64,000 nt of DNA from Paenibacillus sp. FSL K6-0276 (GTDB lineage Bacteria; Bacillota; Bacilli; Paenibacillales; Paenibacillaceae), in the NCBI RefSeq assembly GCF_037977235.1, contig NZ_CP150276.1:5084001-5148000 (forward strand), read 5' to 3'. A model generated the notes under the pieces. It was not told the DNA's origin. It was given only the letters and a program-made list of their open reading frames with translations, and made no database searches. The translations under genes and the position numbers were made by a program. Each line of letters opens with the position of its first letter. Position 1 is the stretch's first letter. Shown here in pieces: positions 33,477 to 42,202 of this stretch.

Positions 33477-35276
33477 ATGTACTCTCTTAATAAACGGCTG
33501 CTATCGAAGGCAGCCGTACTGATTCTGTTTAGCATCATATGTATACTGATGCTATCTAACCCGGCGAGGGCGGAGGGTGATGGCTCGGTCGATGAGCTCC
33601 TGCCGCCTGTCGGCAGCGCGCTCGTCGAAGCCGGCCAGAGCCGCTGGGACGCGGCCGCCGCCGATGTAGAAGCGTTCGCTGCGCTATGGCGCACCACGAA
33701 CGCGAACACGCCGGACCCGGCACTCGCCGGTCCGGCTGCCGCCGTTGACGCCGCGCTTGCAGACGCGGCGGCGGCCCTTGCGGCGGGCGATAGTGCGCCC
33801 GCCAAGACCGCACTGTCCACGCTCGCAAGAAGCGTGGACGCGTATGTCACCGCCGCCTCCGGCACGGACGGCGGTGACACTGGAGCCGCCGGCCGCGAGA
33901 CGGCGGCGAAGCTGTTACCCGCGGCGGAACGCACGCGGGATGCGGCGCGCAGCGCCGACTGGAGCGCGGCAGCGGTAGCGTACCGCGACATCGTCAGCGG
34001 ATGGAAGCCGGCAGAGCGCAACATCCGGGCCGACAATTCCGCCGTCTACAGCTTGCTGGAGACGAAGATAAGCCTGCTGCGCATCGCGCTGCAGGCAGAA
34101 CCGCTCCGCGAAGAGTCGGCGAAATCAGAAGCAGAAGCCTTGTATCAGCTGCTTGCCGATTACAGTGAAGGCAAAGCAATTGATGCTGGAGATGCTTCCA
34201 GTAAGCCAGCATCTATAGAAGGACTGATCAGCTACCTGAACAAAGCTTCTTCCACCGCAAAAGCAGGCAACAGTGCCGAAGCGGCTAATATCATGGAGCA
34301 GTTCATCGTGACCTGGCCATCTGCTGAAGGACAGGTACAGATCGCTTCTCCGGCGGTCTATACCAATATCGAAAACGAGAGTGCAGCGGTCACTGGCTAT
34401 CTGCTCTCTAATCCACCTAAGCTAGATCAAGCCTTAAAGATTATGGATAATATGGTCACTGAGCTGACTCCCTTGGCTGGTGAGACCACCTATAATGCTT
34501 GGGATGCAGCGCTAATTCTTCTGCGTGAAGGACTGGAGGCAATCCTCGTATTGTCTGCCCTTCTTGCCTACCTGAAGCGCGATGGCAACGCAAAAGCACA
34601 GAAATGGATTTGGTCTGGCGCAGCTGTAGGACTTGTAGCGAGTATCGGATTAGCCGTTCTGCTCACTTATACCATTTCCCGCGCAGCAGCCGGCGGAGCA
34701 CGTGAGATGATTGAAGGCATCACTGGCCTTGTTGCCGTAATTATGATGCTTACGATTGGACGCTGGCTGCATAGCAAATCAAATACTGCAAATTGGAACA
34801 ACTATGTTGGACGGCAAGTGGATGGAGCATTAGCCAAGGGTAATCTCTGGTCATTGTCTTCCGTAGCAGCGCTTGCGATTTTACGTGAAGGTGCAGAAAC
34901 CACTATTTTTTATGTAGGGATGGCCCCTTCAATCAAACTGTCTCAATTGCTGCTAGGTATCGGAAGTGCTTTAATTATTCTAGGCATTGTAGGATACGCA
35001 ATTATTGCCTTAAGTGCAAAATTGCCGATTGCCGCCTTCTTCCGTACGGCTACACTTCTTATTTATTATCTAGTGTTCCGCTTTCTAGGGGAGAGCATTC
35101 ACTCCCTTCAGGTCGCTGGGAAACTTCCCGCACATGTACAAGATGGCTTGCCTTCTATAAGCTGGCTCGGGATGTATCCGACTTGGGAAACTTTGCTTCC
35201 ACAGCTACTTGTCCTCGCGTTTATTGTGTGGGAGATGTTACGCAATAGAGCACCAAGAGCTTCACGAGCGGCATAA
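33477..35276 (+). CDS. efeU: EfeU/FTR1-family iron permease with long extracytoplasmic N-terminus
   Basis: High-affinity iron permease. The C-terminal half (from about residue 340) holds about seven membrane helices with the two REGxE iron motifs: REGLE at 350-354 and REGAE at 470-474. The N-terminal part (signal helix about 12-30, then about 300 residues) is helical and Ala-rich. The stretch encoding about residues 28-190 (33560-34050) is very GC-rich (48 of 60 bases in 33601-33660 are G or C), unlike the rest of the gene. AAAGGGG lies 9 bases before ATG. It is the last gene of the operon, before the terminator at 35288. Confidence 0.92.
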   Translation: MYSLNKRLLSKAAVLILFSIICILMLSNPARAEGDGSVDELLPPVGSALVEAGQSRWDAAAADVEAFAALWRTTNANTPDPALAGPAAAVDAALADAAAALAAGDSAPAKTALSTLARSVDAYVTAASGTDGGDTGAAGRETAAKLLPAAERTRDAARSADWSAAAVAYRDIVSGWKPAERNIRADNSAVYSLLETKISLLRIALQAEPLREESAKSEAEALYQLLADYSEGKAIDAGDASSKPASIEGLISYLNKASSTAKAGNSAEAANIMEQFIVTWPSAEGQVQIASPAVYTNIENESAAVTGYLLSNPPKLDQALKIMDNMVTELTPLAGETTYNAWDAALILLREGLEAILVLSALLAYLKRDGNAKAQKWIWSGAAVGLVASIGLAVLLTYTISRAAAGGAREMIEGITGLVAVIMMLTIGRWLHSKSNTANWNNYVGRQVDGALAKGNLWSLSSVAALAILREGAETTIFYVGMAPSIKLSQLLLGIGSALIILGIVGYAIIALSAKLPIAAFFRTATLLIYYLVFRFLGESIHSLQVAGKLPAHVQDGLPSISWLGMYPTWETLLPQLLVLAFIVWEMLRNRAPRASRAA

Positions 35277-35287
35277 CCACAAAATAG

Positions 35288-35325
35288 AAACGGTTGTCAT
35301 CCTTTAACGATGACAACCGTTTTTC
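35288..35325 (+). terminator. efe operon terminator
   Basis: AAACGGTTGTCATC (35288-35301) and GATGACAACCGTTT (35309-35322) form a perfect 14-bp stem followed by TTT. Confidence 0.9.
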
Positions 35326-35566
35326 TTAGCATTTAAAAGAAACTGATCCAATGACCTTTACATTAGAAATGAAATTAGATGTACCGGTCCGTCACGCCCG
35401 TTAGGTTACGCCGGTTTAGTCCGGTAATCCCTTGCAATTACAGTCTAATTTATGAAATGGATTCCATAGCAAGCTTTTTATTTGGGAGGTAATTTTCGGA
35501 CGATATGATAGAATAAAAAGACTATACACTACACATAAGCACCAAAGGGAGGCTGTTGTTCCTCTA

Positions 35567-36544
35567 ATGGCTAATATAAAAGAAATCGCCCGTATGGCTG
35601 GTGTTTCCGTGACAACGGTCTCGCGAGTACTTAATAATCATCCTTATGTAAGTGAAGACAAAAGAACCGCTGTCCTAAATACGATTGAAAAATTAAACTA
35701 CACGCGTAATATGAACGCCGTGCATCTAATTACCGGCCGTACCCAAGCTATTGCGGTTATTATCCCTAATATCAATCTTTTTTATTTCTCTGTAATTATT
35801 GAAGGCTTGGCCCAAGAAGCGCTGCTAGCGCAATACCGGCTGATTCTGTGCCAGACCGATTATCGTCCTGAAGAAGAGCTCAAGGTGCTGGAGATGCTGC
35901 GCAACAAAGAAATTGACGGCGTAGTAATTGTATCTACGAGAATGAACTCAGAAGTCATAGAAGAATATACAGCATATGGCCCGATAGTAATCTGCCAAGA
36001 TAGAGGCGAACGCCGCTTCTCTTCTGTGTATATTGAGCATTATTCCGCTTTTCGCTCCGGCCTGCAGTACTTGAGTGATAAGGGGTACCGACAGATCGGT
36101 TACTGTGAAGGCAGACAGCATGGCAGCAGTAGTTCCATCCGGCAAATTGCCTTTAGTGACTTTCTAGCCGCTACAGGACAGCCTTTTCATGAAGAATGGA
36201 TGATGTATGACTGTATGAATGAAGAGGATGGTGGGCGTATACTGCACCAACTGCTGAAAATGAAGAAGCGGCCCAATGCCCTGATTATAACAGGCGATCA
36301 TGTGGCAGCTGGTCTAATCATCGAAGCGTGGAAGAACGGTATCCGCATTCCTGAGGATCTGGCGGTCATCGGATTTGACGACCAGCCGATCGGGCGAACT
36401 TTGGGTCTCACCACCATAGATAACCAGTTGCCCGAAATGGGCGCTACAGCTTTTCGGATCATCTATGATCAGATCCAGAATAATGATGGACAACCGGTAC
36501 ACCGTAAGCTTGAGTATCGCATTATTGAACGTTCTTCGGTATAG
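35567..36544 (+). CDS. LacI-family transcriptional regulator
   Basis: 325 residues: the helix-turn-helix MANIKEIARMAGVSVTTVSR at the N-terminus, the hinge helix (YTRNMNAVHLITGRT), then a periplasmic-binding-protein-like effector domain ending with AVIGFDDQPIGRTLGLTTID. It is monocistronic, with its own terminator, so it is probably autoregulated. ATGGATTCCAT at about 35457 in its upstream region is a short palindrome that could be its operator. Neither neighbouring operon is an obvious target. The stretch 35326-35566 holds this promoter region and nothing else I can support. Confidence 0.9.
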   Translation: MANIKEIARMAGVSVTTVSRVLNNHPYVSEDKRTAVLNTIEKLNYTRNMNAVHLITGRTQAIAVIIPNINLFYFSVIIEGLAQEALLAQYRLILCQTDYRPEEELKVLEMLRNKEIDGVVIVSTRMNSEVIEEYTAYGPIVICQDRGERRFSSVYIEHYSAFRSGLQYLSDKGYRQIGYCEGRQHGSSSSIRQIAFSDFLAATGQPFHEEWMMYDCMNEEDGGRILHQLLKMKKRPNALIITGDHVAAGLIIEAWKNGIRIPEDLAVIGFDDQPIGRTLGLTTIDNQLPEMGATAFRIIYDQIQNNDGQPVHRKLEYRIIERSSV

Positions 36545-36563
36545 CACTGTTCAGATGCTGTCC

Positions 36564-36608
36564 AAAAACGGTCTACTTCGCAGCCTTCTGCGAGTAGGCC
36601 GTTTTTTT
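36564..36608 (+). terminator. Terminator of the LacI-family gene
   Basis: AAAAACGGTCTACTTCGCAG pairs with CTGCGAGTAGGCCGTTTTT with one bulge, ending in a T-run at 36602-36608. The 85-bp repeat begins immediately after. Confidence 0.85.
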
Positions 36609-36611
36609 AAA

Positions 36612-36696
36612 GAGTTTATATGTTCCACGCTATAAATTATCCTTATATTTCTCACTTAAACGCTTACCGCCCTTATGAGGACGCCGAAGGCGTTTA
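36612..36696 (-). repeat. 85-bp two-hairpin interspersed repeat, copy A
   Basis: This copy matches the reverse complement of 57274-57358 at 78 of 85 positions; all seven differences are transitions. Each copy contains two inverted-repeat stems: TAAACGC/GCGTTTA (36657-36663 with 36690-36696) and an AGTTTATA/TATAAATT stem at the other end. No terminal repeats of IS type or coding frame are seen. It lies between the LacI terminator and the rpiR promoter. Kept structure with scattered changes suggests a repeated element of the genome or a structured RNA. Confidence 0.85.
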
Positions 36697-36738
36697 TGCT
36701 TGTTGCATATTATCCTTTTTGTATTCATTTTTACCCCT

Positions 36739-36785
36739 TGCATCTGGATAGATTTTGTTTTATTCTGAGTATGAAAATAATTTTC
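36739..36785 (+). promoter_or_regulatory. Promoter and palindromic operator of rpiR-nagB-nagA
   Basis: TTGCAT (36739-36744), a 16-base spacer and TATTCT (36761-36766) form a plausible sigma-A promoter. GAAAATAATTTTC (36773-36785) is a perfect 13-bp palindrome just downstream, and a half-like AAAATAATTTCA follows at about 36807. Such AT-rich GAAA-TTTC palindromes are typical of RpiR-family sites, so autoregulation by the first gene is likely. Confidence 0.5.
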
Positions 36786-36847
36786 TTGTTTTTATATGTA
36801 ATTTTAAAAATAATTTCAAAAGCCACATTAGAAAACGAGGTGGATTG

Positions 36848-37726
36848 ATGTCCCCAATTTTGTATGCACTTGAGCATGAAAAGTCCAAGCTCTCCCAAAT
36901 GGAGCGCAAGCTAGCGGAACGGATCCTGTCATCACCAGGTGAAATTGTTCATATGGGCATCACAGAACTAGCGGAACAATGCGGTATTAGTCCTGCTACC
37001 ATCACACGTTTTTGCAAGGTTCTGCATTTCAAAGGCTTTCCAGATTTCAAAGTAAAGTTAGCTGCTGAAATTGCTCATAGCGATGCAGCACCTCAGGATG
37101 GCAGTTCTTCTTATCAAGATATTGTTGCAGGTAACCCGCTTTCCGTTATTGTGGAAGCGATGCAAACGAATCACCTGACATCCATCCGGGATACAACTTC
37201 ACTTCTAGATCTGGAACGACTACAGGCAGCCGTTAATTTATTGTGCCAAGCACGGCGAGTGGATCTGTACGGGATGGCAACTTCCTCCATTGTTGCTCAG
37301 GATTTCTATCAGAAGCTAATCCGCATTGGCGTGAATTGCACCGCTTTTGCTGATTCCCATATGCAGATTACATCTGCTTCTTCGCTCTCCAAAGGTGATG
37401 TCGTATTCGCAGTATCGTATTCCGGAGAAACCCCAGAGACCATCGATGCCTTAACCTGTGCCAAAGCCAGCGGAGCAAGTACTATTGCTCTAACCTCTTA
37501 CGGCAGCAGCACCTTGGCTACTCTAGCTGATATTCCACTGTTCTCCTCCTCCTTGGAAAAAGGAATGCGACGGGGAGACATGGCCTCACGTATTGCCCAG
37601 CTACACATCATTGATATTTTGTTTACTGGAATGGTCAGCACCCGTTTTGGGGATTTTATTCCTAGACTGGAGCAATCTTATCTGAATGTCCAACATTACC
37701 GAAACAAACGAGGAGGTCAATCTTAA
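36848..37726 (+). CDS. RpiR-family transcriptional regulator of the nag operon
   Basis: 292 residues: an N-terminal RpiR helix-turn-helix (ITELAEQCGISPATITRFCK) and a C-terminal SIS phosphosugar-binding domain (VFAVSYSGETPETI). ATG 36848 follows GAGGTGG; the longer frame from 36755 runs through the promoter region and lacks a ribosome site. Its stop overlaps the nagB start by one base. The ligand is probably GlcNAc-6-P or GlcN-6-P. In B. subtilis this job is done by a GntR-type protein, so the regulator class differs here. Confidence 0.88.
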   Translation: MSPILYALEHEKSKLSQMERKLAERILSSPGEIVHMGITELAEQCGISPATITRFCKVLHFKGFPDFKVKLAAEIAHSDAAPQDGSSSYQDIVAGNPLSVIVEAMQTNHLTSIRDTTSLLDLERLQAAVNLLCQARRVDLYGMATSSIVAQDFYQKLIRIGVNCTAFADSHMQITSASSLSKGDVVFAVSYSGETPETIDALTCAKASGASTIALTSYGSSTLATLADIPLFSSSLEKGMRRGDMASRIAQLHIIDILFTGMVSTRFGDFIPRLEQSYLNVQHYRNKRGGQS

Positions 37727-38454
37727 TGAATATTCTTAAGTTCAATAGTGATGAAGATTTTGTACAAACGGGTGCGAATCTTATCGCCAGCCTGCTGCAA
37801 AGCAATCCTAAAGCCGTGCTCGGTCTTGCGACCGGAAGTTCTCCAGTTGGTGTTTATGCCAAATTGGTTGAAATGCACAAAAAAGGACTTGTAAGCTTCT
37901 CGAAAGCCACTTCCTTCAATCTTGATGAGTATATCGGATTGCCTGTCGATCATCCGCAGAGCTATCGCAGCTTCATGAACGAGCAATTATTCAATCATAT
38001 CGATATTGACCTCGGACAGACACATATCCCTAACGGCAATGCAGCAGATATGGAAGTGGAATGCCTCGCTTACGACAAAATGCTAGAAGAGCATGGACCG
38101 GTTGACTTGCAGATCCTCGGTATTGGAAGCAACGGCCACATCGGGTTCAATGAACCAGATGCCAACCTCAGCAGCAAAACCCATGTCGTTGATTTGCTTG
38201 AAGACACACGGGAAGCTAATGCCAGATTCTTCGACACTTTGGACGACGTACCCCGCCAAGCGATAACCATGGGCATCGGTGGTATTCTAAAAGCTCGCCA
38301 GATTCTATTGTTAGTACGCGGTGCTGGCAAAGCTGAAGCCATCCGGAATGCCGTTGAAGGTCCGATTACTACCCAATGCCCTGCATCTCTGCTGCAGAGC
38401 CATCCGAATGTAATCGTCCTTGTAGATGAAGGAGCAGGAAAATGGCTGAAATAA
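37726..38454 (+). CDS. nagB: Glucosamine-6-phosphate deaminase
   Basis: Converts GlcN-6-P to fructose-6-P and ammonia. It has 242 residues, the short Gram-positive form without the allosteric tail. Motifs: LGLATGSSPVGVYAKLV, FNLDEYIGL (catalytic Asp) and LGIGSNGHIGFNEPD (catalytic His). GAGGAGG lies just before ATG, and the start overlaps the rpiR stop. Its 3' end overlaps nagA by 13 bases. Confidence 0.96.
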   Translation: MNILKFNSDEDFVQTGANLIASLLQSNPKAVLGLATGSSPVGVYAKLVEMHKKGLVSFSKATSFNLDEYIGLPVDHPQSYRSFMNEQLFNHIDIDLGQTHIPNGNAADMEVECLAYDKMLEEHGPVDLQILGIGSNGHIGFNEPDANLSSKTHVVDLLEDTREANARFFDTLDDVPRQAITMGIGGILKARQILLLVRGAGKAEAIRNAVEGPITTQCPASLLQSHPNVIVLVDEGAGKWLK

Positions 38455-39632
38455 ACAAAGAACTAGGGAAGTTACTATTCGGTAAAGTGCTGACTCCCCA
38501 AGGATTAATTGAGCATGGCGTAATTGCTGTATCCGGTGAGCAGATTCATTATGCCGGCGAGGCAGCATGGCTTCCAGATGTTTATGCTCACTGGCCTGCT
38601 AGTGGTAAAGCTGGGGGAGATCTTCTCATCCCTGGATTTGTAGATGTGCATGTACATGGTGGAGCTGGCCACGACTTTATGTATAGTGATAACGAATCAC
38701 TCGACGCGATTACAAAATTTCACAGTTCCCAAGGAACAACTACAATGCTGGCTACGACCATGACCGCTGCCAAGTCTGCTATTGACCAAGTGTTCTCCGA
38801 AGTGAGCGCATATCGCGCCACTGAGATGCCGTACACACAAATCGCGGGCATGCATCTGGAAGGACCGTTCATCAGCCCGAAATGGTCTGGCGCTCAGAAT
38901 CCTGAGCATATTGTTCTTGCCAATATCGAGTGGCTGGAACAATGGGAGAACGATTACCCAAGCATGATCCGGCAAGTCACATTGGCTCCGGAACGCGAAG
39001 GCGCACTCGAGGCTATCTTCTGGCTACGTAAGCATGGTATTACCGCTGCTCTCGGTCACACCGATGCATCCTTTGAAGAGGTCATTGCCGCGGCAGATGC
39101 CGGATTAAGTCAAGCCGTGCATATGTTTAATGCGATGACACCACTACATCACCGCAAACCTGGAGCCGCTGGCGCTATACTGTTCGATAAGCGCATACGT
39201 GCGGAAATTATTGCCGATGGCATACATGTTCATCCTGCAGCCATTTCTCTAGTGGCTAATCTAAAAAAAGATAACAATTTGTTATTAATTACAGATGCCA
39301 TGTCTGCGACTGGACTTAGTGATGGTGAATATACGATCGGTGATTTACCTGTGCTGGTTCAAGATGGCATCGCCACACTTAAAGATAACCCTGCTGCTTT
39401 GGCGGGTAGTACACTTACGATGATTCGTGGCTTCCGTTATCTCATACAGGAGGTAGGTCTTAGCCTAGAAGAGGCCTCCCGCGCTGCAAGTCATACTCCC
39501 GCAATGTCTATTGGAATGGAGCGTTCCATCGGTACCTTGGAATCCGGAAAACGCGGCGATATTCTACGGCTTGACGCTGAATTGAATTTGCAAGGCGTAT
39601 GGATTGGCGGTCGCCCAATTACCATTCAATAA
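38442..39632 (+). CDS. nagA: N-acetylglucosamine-6-phosphate deacetylase
   Basis: Removes acetate from GlcNAc-6-P, feeding NagB. It has 396 residues. The metal site begins VDVHVHGGAGHDFM, with MHLEGPF, ALGHTDASF, AVHMFNAMTPLHHR and the catalytic-Asp segment LLITDAMSATG. AAGGAGC inside nagB serves the start. nagA is the last gene before the terminator, with rpiR-nagB-nagA forming a compact operon for amino sugars from cell-wall or chitin turnover. Confidence 0.96.
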   Translation: MAEINKELGKLLFGKVLTPQGLIEHGVIAVSGEQIHYAGEAAWLPDVYAHWPASGKAGGDLLIPGFVDVHVHGGAGHDFMYSDNESLDAITKFHSSQGTTTMLATTMTAAKSAIDQVFSEVSAYRATEMPYTQIAGMHLEGPFISPKWSGAQNPEHIVLANIEWLEQWENDYPSMIRQVTLAPEREGALEAIFWLRKHGITAALGHTDASFEEVIAAADAGLSQAVHMFNAMTPLHHRKPGAAGAILFDKRIRAEIIADGIHVHPAAISLVANLKKDNNLLLITDAMSATGLSDGEYTIGDLPVLVQDGIATLKDNPAALAGSTLTMIRGFRYLIQEVGLSLEEASRAASHTPAMSIGMERSIGTLESGKRGDILRLDAELNLQGVWIGGRPITIQ

Positions 39633-39646
39633 GATGCCTGTATAAC

Positions 39647-39693
39647 AAAAAAGCAACAATTCTCGCCATAAAGGTGAGGACTGTTGCTTTTTT
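39647..39693. terminator. Bidirectional terminator between nagA and the YhcN-like gene
   Basis: AAAAAAGCAACA...CTCGCC pairs with GGTGAG...TGTTGCTTTTTT with a small internal mismatch. A-runs and T-runs on the two sides suit both convergent genes. Confidence 0.85.
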
Positions 39694-39715
39694 TGTTTAT
39701 AAATCAAACTATTTA

Positions 39716-40750
39716 TTAATAATTATGCGTCGGGAAGATACGCTCTACCATGGTACTGAATTCATCAACAAAGCCTTTAATCGGATGACCTGCTTTTACC
39801 TCATCGGCATAGAAGCTGGCGCGTTCCACAAAGTCTGGATTTGCAGATACGTATACATCCTTAATTCTTGCATCATGTTTTTTAACTTCGGCAGCGATTT
39901 TTGCTTTGATTTCTTTAGTAACTGTATCTGTTCCTTTCATATTCAAGGTGTTATTTGTGTTATTCATATGAGTTATATTGTTCATATGAGTTGAATTGTT
40001 CATGTGTGTTGTATTGTTAGTGTAGTTCGTATGATTTTTGTGCGTCATGCCATTGGTATTATTCGTATAGTTTGGAGTGGTACTGCGAATGCCCATTCCG
40101 TTACCAGTACCAGTACCTATCCCCATATTGACGTCATGTTTCGATCCGTTGCTGTTCAGCAGAGGTCCATTATTATAAGTATGGGTTCCTGTACCTGTTC
40201 CTAAACTTCCCATATCGGTTGTTCCATTTCCGTGAGTACCCACACCTGTCGTGCCAATCCCCATACTTGCAGGTCCGGTACTTGTTGTACCAGGGACTGT
40301 ATTAACAGTGCCTCTTGGGGTTCCGTTCGTACCATTCGTTACGGCCCCTGTACCAGACATTACCCCAGTCGGTCCATAATTGTGAGGAGTTGTAGACGAT
40401 TTTGCTCGATAGGATGTGGTACCTTTAGCCCGAAGATCAGTAGATGCATCATTTAATGTTACGGCTACATACGCATTCTTTCCTGCAAGCATTACATTCG
40501 CCGTACGGACTTCAGGCATAGCAGCAATACGATCTGCGAGCTCCTGACTGACTTCCATCTTAGTAATATTATGCGTACCCATCGTTCCCCCGGGTACGGA
40601 GTTTACACCGATACGTCCGTCATTTACCCCCCGGGCACTATTAGTTTGCACATTGGTTTTCTCTGCCGTGTTAGTCCCACACCCTGTAATACTCACCAAG
40701 CCTAGAAGTAATGCGGCTGAGACTGACATGCTGATCTTGGATCGCATCAT
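39716..40750 (-). CDS. YhcN/YlaJ-family spore lipoprotein with long Gly/Thr/Asn-rich insertion
   Basis: A 344-residue lipoprotein. Lipobox SITGC gives Cys24. The conserved domain is split: an N-terminal half (ELADRIAAMPEVRTANVMLA, GKNAYVAVTL) and a C-terminal half (KAKIAAEVKKHDARIKDVYV, SANPDFVERASFY) are separated by about 160 residues of low-complexity sequence, including HMNNSTHMNNITHMNN. The family is known from spore inner membrane and germination studies in Bacillus. ATG 40750 lies 7 bases after GGAGGA. The insertion is much longer than in ordinary members, and its repeats may vary in length between strains. Confidence 0.88.
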   Translation of the reverse strand: MMRSKISMSVSAALLLGLVSITGCGTNTAEKTNVQTNSARGVNDGRIGVNSVPGGTMGTHNITKMEVSQELADRIAAMPEVRTANVMLAGKNAYVAVTLNDASTDLRAKGTTSYRAKSSTTPHNYGPTGVMSGTGAVTNGTNGTPRGTVNTVPGTTSTGPASMGIGTTGVGTHGNGTTDMGSLGTGTGTHTYNNGPLLNSNGSKHDVNMGIGTGTGNGMGIRSTTPNYTNNTNGMTHKNHTNYTNNTTHMNNSTHMNNITHMNNTNNTLNMKGTDTVTKEIKAKIAAEVKKHDARIKDVYVSANPDFVERASFYADEVKAGHPIKGFVDEFSTMVERIFPTHNY

Positions 40751-40871
40751 GAATTCATCCTCCATCTCTATTGTTGTATGTGTGCAGCGTAACAATCATT
40801 AGGATGACCTTCCGGAGAACAAGCTATCCTGAAAGGATTTGGGAGTGGAGTACCCTCACCTCACTCAATCG

Positions 40872-40897
40872 ACGGCGTATTGTATTTACATAAAGTA
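40872..40897 (+). promoter_or_regulatory. Possible sigma-K-type promoter for the GT4 gene
   Basis: CATAAAGTA (40889-40897) fits the CATAnnnTA -10 of sigma-K, with AC at 40872-40873 about 15 bases upstream as the short -35. It lies 27 bases before the TTG start. The consensus is loose, so chance is possible. Confidence 0.35.
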
Positions 40898-40923
40898 AAT
40901 TGAACAGCAAAGGGGGAGAACTC

Positions 40924-41994
40924 TTGAGAGTCCTATTTACCTTTTATATTCCGAGCGGAGGAATGGAAACGCTAAACCGTATGCGCTGCAAAGAACTGTC
41001 CAAACATAACATCGAATGCCATCTTCTCTATTCACGAGCAGGATCAGGAATTCATAACATGTTCAGTGTCACTACTTATATCACCTCTCAAGATGAGGAT
41101 ATTGGGCAGATCATTCATCAGCATAATTATGATGTCATTATCGTAACTTCCGATTATGTAATGCTGGAACGACTCAGGCGTATTGGATATACCGGCTTAT
41201 TAATTTTCGAAGCTCAGGGTCTCGGGATGCAAGAAGATGCTGTCAATTTGCTAACTAAAGCCAAACCTTTTCTACTCGCGTATTGTAATGCGGTTATTCT
41301 ACCTCCTTCCTTGCATTTAATGGGGCTTTTTATGGAAATGTTCCCTTCTTTACCTCGCTTCATCTTTCCCAACTTATTGGATACCAATTTATTTCATTAC
41401 ATCCCAAATACTCCTCCTCCTTATCCTGTCTTAGCATGGGTCGGTAGGTTGGAACCGAATAAGAATTGGCTGCATTATCTGTCCATATCGCACCATATTG
41501 TCCAAGTTCACCCCACCGCTCAGCTCTGGATGTTCAACGATTCACAATTGTCTGTTCCTGAGGAGCAAGCGCATTTTCAGGCTATCGTCGAACAACTCGG
41601 TCTAGGTCCTAAATTACTGATACTGGATAACATCCCTAACCAAGAAATGCCGGTCTTCCTCTCTTTAATAGGTGACTCCGGCGGACTTCTGCTCTCTACA
41701 TCATTGCTCGAAGGCTTCGGTTACGCCGTTGCAGAGGCGATCAGTTGCAGATGCCCGGTGTTAAGTTCCGATTCGGATGGGGTTCGTATTTCTGTTAAGC
41801 ATAATGTTACTGGCAAATTATATAGCCAAGGGAGTATCGAACAGGCGGTTCAAGAGGCCTTAGAATTAATAGAAAATCAACAATTGCGAGACGAAATTCG
41901 ATCAGAAGGAGTAAAACATATTTCAACTGAACTCTCTCCTGAGCAGTATGTCAGAGCTTTTAGTGAAGTAATGAATGCACTTGGAATATTTTAA
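40924..41994 (+). CDS. GT4-family glycosyltransferase
   Basis: A 356-residue GT-B enzyme. The N-terminal domain begins LRVLFTFYIPSGGMETLNRM, and the C-terminal domain has WVGRLEPNKNW and the E-x7-E nucleotide-sugar motif EGFGYAVAE at about residue 262. The start is TTG at 40924, 5 bases after AAAGGGGGAG; a TTG at 40900 lacks a ribosome site. Retaining transfer of a sugar from an NDP-sugar is expected; donor and acceptor are unknown. It opens the glycosyltransferase region and may be transcribed in sporulation. Confidence 0.88.
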   Translation: MRVLFTFYIPSGGMETLNRMRCKELSKHNIECHLLYSRAGSGIHNMFSVTTYITSQDEDIGQIIHQHNYDVIIVTSDYVMLERLRRIGYTGLLIFEAQGLGMQEDAVNLLTKAKPFLLAYCNAVILPPSLHLMGLFMEMFPSLPRFIFPNLLDTNLFHYIPNTPPPYPVLAWVGRLEPNKNWLHYLSISHHIVQVHPTAQLWMFNDSQLSVPEEQAHFQAIVEQLGLGPKLLILDNIPNQEMPVFLSLIGDSGGLLLSTSLLEGFGYAVAEAISCRCPVLSSDSDGVRISVKHNVTGKLYSQGSIEQAVQEALELIENQQLRDEIRSEGVKHISTELSPEQYVRAFSEVMNALGIF

Positions 41995-42023
41995 AAAAAG
42001 AAATAAACAAATGAGTAAGTAAA

Positions 42024-42064
42024 AACCGCTTCCCCAGCACATCTTAAGTTGGAGGGAAGCGGTT
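42024..42064. terminator. Terminator after the GT4 gene
   Basis: AACCGCTTCCC (42024-42034) and GGGAAGCGGTT (42054-42064) form a perfect 11-bp stem. A-rich sequence before it gives a T-run for the convergent minus-strand operon. The remaining 42065-42202 shows nothing else. Confidence 0.75.
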
Positions 42065-42202
42065 AGGTTTGGTTACATTGCATAAGAACAGATGGGAAAA
42101 ATGGATAAGTGTTCTTCCGATCTTCGCGTAGAGTACGGACATAGCCAGCACAAATGCTTTCAAAAATATTGCATGACCTGGAGCTAACAGGTACTTTGTT
42201 TA

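Noticed and set aside
33455..34036. Long open frames antisense and out of frame within the 5' part of efeU
   Set aside because: They arise from very high GC content, which removes stop codons by chance. The efeU frame with its signal peptide and downstream REGxE motifs is the real one.
39938..40040. HMNN-type repeats considered as a CRISPR-like or tandem DNA array
   Set aside because: The repeats are short, coding and in frame with the YhcN-like protein; there are no spacers or palindromic repeat units.
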